Source: Amorphochlora amoebiformis (Eukaryota; Cercozoa; Chlorarachniophyceae). From it: 64,000 nt of DNA. Positions 45,211 through 64,000 of the stretch are shown here, piece after piece; within the stretch, counting starts at the first letter, position 1; the number at the start of each line of letters is the position of its first letter. Where the stretch lies: assembly GCA_054601695.1 (NCBI GenBank), contig BAAHQB010000063.1, forward strand, positions 496,001 through 560,000, in the 5' to 3' direction. The notes beneath the pieces are model-generated. The model made no database searches and had not been told where the DNA came from. It saw nothing but the letters and a program-made list of their open reading frames with translations. The translations under genes and the position numbers were made by a program.

Positions 45211-45822
45211 TCAAGTGTTGTAAAGTCACCCAGAGATTCAGTATAATACTCTTCAGTGCGAACGAAAATCCCCTTCCTCTCCTGAAATTTACGACGGAGG
45301 GCCTCGAGCTCCTTCTGGAGGTCGACCATGACCTTGAGAGCATCTGTCTTATCTCTGTGAAGAACCTGGTTGAGATTATCAGCTTCGGAAAGAATCTCGA
45401 TTGGACGGTACTGTTCACCTTGATCTCCTGACGCAGCTTTTCACGTACGAAGGCATTGTTAGCTGCCTCCTGAGCTTTTTCGAATTTGACTCTCTGTAGT
45501 CAAAATATATTTTTACGAAATGTAAGTGCACTGATTAAATAACCTGCAAATCTTGTGAGAGGGATGAGGCTTTGCGTTCGAGAGACTAGGTTGGAGACAC
45601 GAAATTAGAGTCACGATATGCATGTAAATATAATATATATATATATATATATATATTTTATATATGTATGTATATATTTATATATGCATGTATATACATA
45701 TAATATCTATATACATATATGTATATATATGTATATATATTTATATATATATATGTATATATATATATTATATGTATGTATGTGTATATATATGTATACA
45801 TATATATTACATATGTAGATAT

Positions 45823-45865
<43 letters not shown>

Positions 45866-46927
45866 TATATAACAGATAAATATACTTCTACACAACATGT
45901 GTAAATATATGTACATGTACATATATGCACTATATGTACATTACATGTGTACATTAAGGTCCACTTTACTTACCTTCATGCCTTGAGTGATAGATGAGTA
46001 TCGCTGCAAGAGAACCTGAGAGAAAACGGAATTATTTGTACGCCAGCTATCGATAGTCTCATTCCCACCCGATTTTGTTCTTCTACTTCTTGGTTCCTCC
46101 TGGTGGTCAGCTCCAGGGTATGACAAAGGCTTGAGATCTGGGGTATTATCGGATATTAGATGAAACTGAGGCGATTTTGGATTATTCATACCATTTTCCC
46201 TGTTGCTTTTACGGAGATCTTTACTTCTTTCTGTTTTATGACAGACTGAATTGACTACAACGTTCAACAGTGAAACTTGTTACCGACCTTTAGGCCCGCG
46301 TTGCATCCCTTAAGAACTAAACGATAAAAAAATCATTGTTAGAGCGTTCCGTCCATATTTCATTACCATACCTCTTAAATTGCCTCGGAGTGACTTCGCC
46401 ATCTGGAGACTTTGTAAGCTTGGATCCTTTCGCTGCTGGAGTCTCTGGCAGGTCCTCAGGTGCGTCCGCTTCAGGTTGTTGTATAGCTTTGTCAGGTGGA
46501 CATTTTTTTCCCACACAGATGTAATCCTCCTCGAGCACCGCTTCTTGAAGTCCTCAGCGCTGTCGACGGAGAAATGATCCAGACCGGCCGGATATGAGAA
46601 AAAATTATTTCACTCACACTTGGAATGCATCACTTGTATTCCGTTTACGGCTAAGTTTTGATTTAAGTAAAATTTCGAGTCAAATTTCCACCTGCCGATA
46701 GCGTGCGCCAGATCTCGAAGTGTTTTCTGGAAGTGATGTTGCTCACGAGCAAGGTATATCTTTATCTCATTCATGCCGCCTCGAATCTGATGAATTTCGT
46801 CTCGAGCTGCTATTAGGCTGCTGACCAGCTCGTCTTGGACGCTGTGTAGGATCGTAACGTGTTGTCCAAGCCCAAATAGCCCGTCGTTCATGGTGAAAAA
46901 GGGGTGCAGGTCCACCCGCGAATCCAT
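44465..46927 (-). CDS. Coiled-coil protein, nine exons, 334 aa, not recognised
   Basis: Exons (minus strand): 46927-46620, 46559-46372, 46316-46288, 46254-46192, 46015-45974, 45585-45544, 45493-45419, 45395-45230, 44556-44465 (stop TGA). They sum to 1005 nt. All phases match if the 23 nt at 45418-45396 is removed. The sequence is helical and charged, with heptad-like stretches ([20 protein letters not shown] near the N-terminus; [20 protein letters not shown] near the C-terminus). The middle is basic. It looks like a structural or scaffold protein; no family assigned. Its start is 82 bp from the kleisin start on the other strand, so the two may be co-expressed, but that is inference. Confidence 0.75.
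45040..45120. repeat. (AAT)n/(ACT)n microsatellite
   Basis: Trinucleotide repeat in the last intron of the coiled-coil gene. Confidence 0.9.
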
Positions 46928-47009
46928 TGCGAATTTTGCCGAAAAATTAAAAAGAAATATAGGCGCACTGTTCCCGCGCTCCCAAGACATAATCCAACGC
47001 GCTGCCAAT
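46928..47009. promoter_or_regulatory. 82-bp divergent intergenic spacer
   Basis: Separates ATG 46927 (minus, coiled-coil protein) from ATG 47010 (plus, kleisin). Promoter elements of both genes must overlap here or lie in the coding regions. No motif identified. Confidence 0.5.
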
Positions 47010-48979
47010 ATGTACTGGTCCTCGCAGCTGTTTGTCAAGAAGAAGGGCAAGTTTGGATGGGTTTGGTATGATCTTGTCCTCTAGTAGATCTAAATCTATC
47101 TGAGAGACACCTTGACCTGAGGATGTATGTGTGTCAGGATTGCTGGTACATCGTTCCGCCGTGTTCCGCACACCGTGATTAAGGACCTTGACATTGCACA
47201 ACTTTGTGAGATGGTACAATCATCGGAAGTGCCTCTTGCCTTACGTATCCATGCGGTTCTCATCCATGGACTTTCTCGGATCCAGAACAAGAAGTCTAAG
47301 TACACTCTAGACTTCGTAAGTAAATTTCCGTGATATTTTGGTTTGCGGATATGAGATCCTGTGTTGCAGGCTCTAGGAGTCAAGGTTACTTCCAAGAAGC
47401 TCATGGCGAGGAGTAAGAATGTCGATCTTCCCGAGAAGCGCCGCAGAGCCCAGTAAAATACTTCAAAAATGAGATGTATACCTATGAATCAATAGCACAA
47501 TTTTTTGCTCAGGAAAAGATTCATCAACCTTCCCGAGATGGGCGGGGAGGATCTTCTATTTGAGGACGACGGTCTGGATATCGAGCGTTTGGAATCTCTG
47601 AGAGAGGATTTACAAAATATCGCTGCCGCACATTCTGTCTACAACTCAAGCTATCCCAGCCGACGTAAAGATACCCCTGGAATTGCATCTGTTGGAGGTT
47701 CTTCAGGCTCCAGCTTTGCTCATGCTTACGACTATGGGAACGTTGATATCGATCTCCAAGGCGGCCCAGAGATGGAATTCGACATCTTCAACGACGACCT
47801 GGGGCTGAACAATCTCAACGAACTCCCAGCAGGAAAGGCGAAAAGCGGACAGTTAGAACTGCCAAGGATGAATCTCGAAGAGGCATTCCAAGATCCACTC
47901 GATCTCGCTCCACTTAGCCCTCAGCCAGAGGTTAAGAGTCCCAACGAGGACGAACTTCCAGACTCGATCTTCGACGAATCTTTTACGCCCGAACCTCCTG
48001 TTCCAAGCCGCAAGCGACGAAGGCACCAAGGAGCTGTTCTCGACGACGTAGTTGAGCTTACCAACGAACATATCCGTCGACAGCTCCAGAATACCACTGC
48101 TCTTCGGGTCTCGAGGCCGTCACCAAAACCAAGGGCTGATTCCAAATTAGCATTCACAAAAAACCTCTCCCTACCATTCCTCTCCGACCTCATGCCCAAA
48201 GATCTCATCCAACGCTTTCAAGATAATTTACCAAAACGTCGTAAGATACCTGAAGAGAAAGAAGAACATGGTAGAGAAGATACTGACGGGCTAGGACAAC
48301 CTGCGCTGGAACTTGAGCTGGAACCTGGGCCGCTCGAAGATCTTTCCCCCGGCTTCGGGGGCGCACCGATCGCAGAGGATATCATCGACGGAAGCGGTGC
48401 TGACTCTGATCGCTGGAGCGGGATTCCGGCTGGCGGATCTGAGTCAGACGTAGAGTTCGCACGCGGCATCGGTTCTCAAGCTTTTGGTCCATCTGGGAAG
48501 TCAGATCGGTCATCAGTATCTGGTAAGCGCTCCAAGAAGCGTCAGCGAACTTTCTTGGGGGTCACTCTCTCCGGTAGCGAGTCTCAGTCTCAGTCCAGAA
48601 TTCATCTTGACTATGGATTCGAACAATATCTCGATCCAACACCCGAGGGGGGTGGAGATTTCCAAATCCCCGAGGAGGACGTCGACGAGGTTGAAGAGAG
48701 GAAGTTGAAGGCGATGAAACAGCGTCCAAAACGTGAGTCCAAGATGACCGGGGTCTTCCGCAACGTTCTCTCAAAGGCATTCCATGATCTTCCTCAGGAA
48801 CAAAATGCTGTGAAATTCAAAAAATTCTTAGGTAATCTCTAATTTGGATTCACTTAAAATCGTTTGATTTTCGAAAGGCTTCTGCAATACAACAGAGAAC
48901 GTTATGCCTAACCCTTCGCGAATGGAGGTGGCACGAGGCTTCCTTCAATTGCTCGGTGAGACAGAGATCCATAATATGT

Positions 48980-49063
<84 letters not shown>

Positions 49064-49110
49064 TTGTGTATATATAATAGGTAAATATTACACGTGAAAT
49101 ATATATATGT

Positions 49111-49144
<34 letters not shown>

Positions 49145-49449
49145 GATGTAAAATACTATATATATATATATATGTATATATATGTATATGTGTGTGTATA
49201 CATATATATATATACTTATAATATACATTCATATATATATATATATTATAAAGAAATATATATATATATATTGTCTGTAAAACGTATCCAATAATTCAAT
49301 CATTTCTATGTATTTGCGTGCGTGTGTATGTGTAATACAACATAAAATTAACAGTACTTCGAGCCAACAATGAAATCGACGTGGTTCAACGCGACAGCTA
49401 CGGCAATATCTTCATGTCTAAGGGAGAAAACTGGTTGGTGGAGGCATAA
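47010..49449 (+). CDS. Alpha-kleisin of the Rad21/Rec8 family (cohesin subunit)
   Basis: Six exons: 47010-47065, 47138-47315, 47370-47452, 47513-48831, 48878-48955, 49355-49449 (stop TAA). They sum to 1809 nt, 602 aa, all phases matching. The N-terminal domain matches Rad21/Rec8: [19 protein letters not shown] at the start, then [19 protein letters not shown] and [19 protein letters not shown], the region that binds the SMC3 coiled coil. A long acidic, disordered middle follows, with a conserved-looking basic block ([10 protein letters not shown]) before [15 protein letters not shown]. The C-terminal winged helix that binds the SMC1 head is split over the last three exons ([12 protein letters not shown], then [13 protein letters not shown]). 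It closes the cohesin ring around sister chromatids. The GVSR-like motif (GLSR) recalls fungal Rec8, but I cannot decide between mitotic and meiotic forms. Confidence 0.87.
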
Positions 49450-49680
49450 TCCGAGTTCGATTCGATACATCGGCTAGCAAATAGTACAGTAGTTGTAAAT
49501 AATGTCATGACCGTGCAAAGAATCCAAGAAATCTGAAGAAAATAGTCTAATGAGTTTCACAACTAGTCATTGAGCAACCGAGCTGAGATCTTGAAATAAT
49601 CATCGTTTTTCGTACCGATCGAATATGTGATTCATAACATTGCATGAATTACATTATATATATATATATATATATATAAC

Positions 49681-49713
<33 letters not shown>

Positions 49714-50728
49714 CATATATATAATATATATATCATACGGTACTAGTATACATATATATATATATATATATAATTATACATTTATACTATATATTTACTA
49801 GTATGTACATTATTTATACGTGTGGGTGTGCACATCAAGTGACATCGTATTTTATACATTCTCATGTATTACTATATGCCGTATTACTAAAATTAAAAAT
49901 CATGCGGCCATATGATAAGTATTTCAAAGTAGTAATTGGCTTTATAGGCCTCGTGCTTTATGATCATGATCCGATGGTTAGAATCGTACAAGTTAGTATC
50001 AGCACACTCCAGACACTAGCTAGATCAAAGGGTTACTCTCGTCATGAACCTAGATTACTGTCATTATCAAGATTATTATCGCAATTGGCATTATAATTAG
50101 TACTAGAGACACTAAATAGCTACAGCTATTCCTACTAGCTAGGCTAGATATAGTAGATGTAGATCGATAGTTGTGTGATATGAGTGCACGTGATTAATTG
50201 CCACTGGGCGCAATTTACCACGCCATACAACGTTAACGCACAGCATAGCTATAGCGACTTGAACAAGCTGGTCTAGTGGATCGCAAGCTCATCCTGGTTG
50301 AGACTGAGTCGATGTATATCGCTAAAAAGTGAGGAGTAATAGACGGATCGGGAGATAGTCAGACGAAGCCTACAGAGATAAACGCGTAACGAGCAGGTGT
50401 GTGTGCAGATGAGAGGAAGCTTTATATACTATATATAAGTACGCATTAACTAGATTAAGACGAGCCAGAACAGAAATCGAAAAATGGCTTCTTTTTTTTT
50501 TTTTTTCCTTTCTTTTTTTTGCTATTTTTTTTTTTTTTCAAATGTCGTTCTTCTATTAGGTTAACATGTTCAGTGTTTTTTTTTTTCTTTTTTTATTTTC
50601 CCCTATTTTGGACTCTTTTGTATGTGTTCCCGTTTCTTACTAATGGAGAGGATTCGATAATGAAACGGTAGGAAGCCAATAAAACAGGAAGGTGAGAGAA
50701 AGAGAATATGTACATATATTATATATAT

Positions 50729-50763
<35 letters not shown>

Positions 50764-51445
50764 CTATAAATACACACATACACGCACATGTGTTCATACA
50801 AATAAGAGAGAAAGAGAGAGAGAGAGAGAGAAAAGATGGAGATGTGGAAAGAAATTCTCTTTTTTTTTCGGGCCCTGGTAAACTTCAAATGATGATTCTC
50901 GCGGAGCTGTTCGGACGGATTTGTATGTTGACTCTCCAAGGGTACATACATACATACATATATATATATATATACATACACACATTTTGTATATACTATA
51001 TAATATATATATACACACATATATAACATATATATATATATGTATATATATGATTGCATGATATATTCTCCCCGTCTGCCTTAACCACTCCCATCCCATA
51101 TCCAACGATATAAGAATCGAAAAATGATAATATGAAAAAAAAAGTATAACGAACTCAATTCATAATTTTCCACGCTATCCATCTACAGAACGATAGGGTT
51201 ATATATGGCCTATTCTCTCATCTCTCCTTTTTTTAATTTTTCTCTTTCTTTTTATTGTGATATTACCTGATTCAGGCCGGAGAGGAAAAAACCCACTAAT
51301 ACAAGAGAGAAGAGAGAGAGAGAGAAATCCAAAGAAAAAAAAAAAAAAAGAAGATAAAAACGAGAAATAATGATGAGGGTTGTCACCGATAAATCCAAAA
51401 AAAAAAAATAATGACATATAATGTCGGCAAAAATCTTGTATGATC
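49450..51445. other. Intergenic region between convergent genes
   Basis: Between the kleisin (+) and CDF (-) stops. It holds (TA)n (49655-49770, 50717-50765, 50960-51050), poly-T runs (50493-50600) and unique sequence at 49800-50470. Possible exon-like pieces at 50876-50945 and 51056-51100 lack consistent splice sites. Confidence 0.55.
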
Positions 51446-60600
<9,155 letters not shown>

Positions 60601-61062
60601 GGCGGAAGGGGGGCGGGAGACAGGGAAGGGAAAGATGAGATGAGGGCGAGGGATTTGTTTATAGGTACCAGGCTGGTTAGTTCCTTACGGTTGCGTAATA
60701 ATGGCTCATGCATGTTTGTTTCCAAGTTGTGATCGGCTTCCGATTTCACAGGCCGATAATTATTCAGAAAGAAAACCAGATTCTAATATTTTCGACTCAG
60801 CGGAAAGATCGGCCCCTCAGAGGTGCGTGTATTGAAGCGGGGGGGAGGGGGATGGGGGTGGAGCAAGAGGGCAGCGGCTCTCAAGCTACAAGCAACGCAA
60901 GCTGCACCGCCTGCGACCGGGTAATGGGCCGGGGGTTGGGGGGGGTCGTTAGTACCGGGGTTTCCCCAGGGAACCTCCAAGGGGGGCCGGTATTCTTTGG
61001 GGTTTCTCCTTGGAGACTTAATAATCCTAAAGAAATCTCCAGAAGTCTCGGGTTGTAGCCGG
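60601..61062. promoter_or_regulatory. Bidirectional promoter region, CDF transporter / Dbp8 helicase
   Basis: 462 bp of GC-rich, microsatellite-free sequence between ATG 60600 (minus) and ATG 61063 (plus), with G-rich runs (60840-60855, 60933-60945) on the plus strand. Role inferred from gene arrangement. Confidence 0.5.
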
Positions 61063-63524
<2,462 letters not shown>

Positions 63525-63712
63525 GTAGGTTAGGGTTAGGGTTAGGGTTAGGATTAGGGTTAGGGTTAGGGTTAGGGAAAGGGTTAGGGTTAGGGTTAGC
63601 GTTAGGGTTAGGGTTAGGGTTAGGGTTAGGGTTAGGGTTAGGGTTAGGGCGTCGCGTAAGATTTAGGGCTACGGTAAGGGTTAGGGTAGGGTTAGGGTTG
63701 GGGTTGGTGGGA
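63525..63712. repeat. Telomere-like array (TTAGGG)n at the start of intron 6
   Basis: About 25 TTAGGG units with variants. The donor itself (gcg|gtaggttagggttaggg) merges into the array. Here the G-rich strand is the sense strand, unlike the other arrays. Confidence 0.93.

Positions 63713-64000
<288 letters not shown>

Noticed and set aside
60708-61058. Open frame of 116 codons upstream of Dbp8
   Set aside because: No homology sense, lies in the divergent promoter, and the Dbp8 start at 61063 matches the family's N-terminus.

Overview
This is nuclear DNA of a unicellular-type eukaryote that I cannot place more precisely. The genes are split by many spliceosomal introns (GT..AG) and encode eukaryotic proteins: protein phosphatase 4, an alpha-kleisin, a CDF metal transporter and a Dbp8/DDX49 helicase. 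Telomere-like repeats are of the TTAGGG/CCCTAA type. The most striking property is the amount of (TA)n microsatellite, which makes up most introns and much intergenic DNA. Most long open frames here are therefore meaningless Tyr/Ile, Leu/Ser or Asn/Pro translations of simple repeats. The real coding sequence is a set of short, GC-richer exons. I rebuilt the gene models by hand by matching splice phases and protein sense. Nearly all close in frame over all their exons, which is the main support for them.

Layout from left to right. 0.5-1.6 kb: exons of an EF-hand protein (+). 3.8-7.7 kb: a small Ser/Pro-rich protein (+). 9.6-12.3 kb: a SAM-domain protein (-), divergent from PP4 catalytic subunit (+, 12.5-13.6). 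15.5-23.6 kb: a 22-exon bifunctional RmlC-RmlD-type fusion for nucleotide-rhamnose synthesis (+). 26.2-37.2 kb: an 11-exon membrane protein of about 249 aa (-), divergent from a KOW-motif protein that may be a mitochondrial ribosomal uL24-like protein (+, 37.6-43.4). 44.5-46.9 kb: a coiled-coil protein (-), 82 bp from the Rad21/Rec8-family kleisin (+, 47.0-49.4). 51.4-60.6 kb: a 16-exon CDF-family transporter (-), divergent from Dbp8/DDX49 (+, 61.1 kb to beyond the window).

Four close divergent gene pairs probably share promoters. No operons, CRISPR arrays, rRNA or convincing tRNA genes were seen.

The strongest unusual signal is a recurring 'exon echo'. Truncated copies of an exon edge, with its splice site and adjacent (TA)n, lie in tandem in the neighbouring intron. 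Acceptor-side copies lie upstream of the exon and donor-side copies lie downstream. It occurs in at least six genes on both strands, with up to six copies. Other notable signals are introns made almost only of (TA)n, telomere-like arrays placed at splice junctions, a 51-bp minisatellite with a conserved flank in introns of two unrelated genes, and a 23-nt apparent intron.
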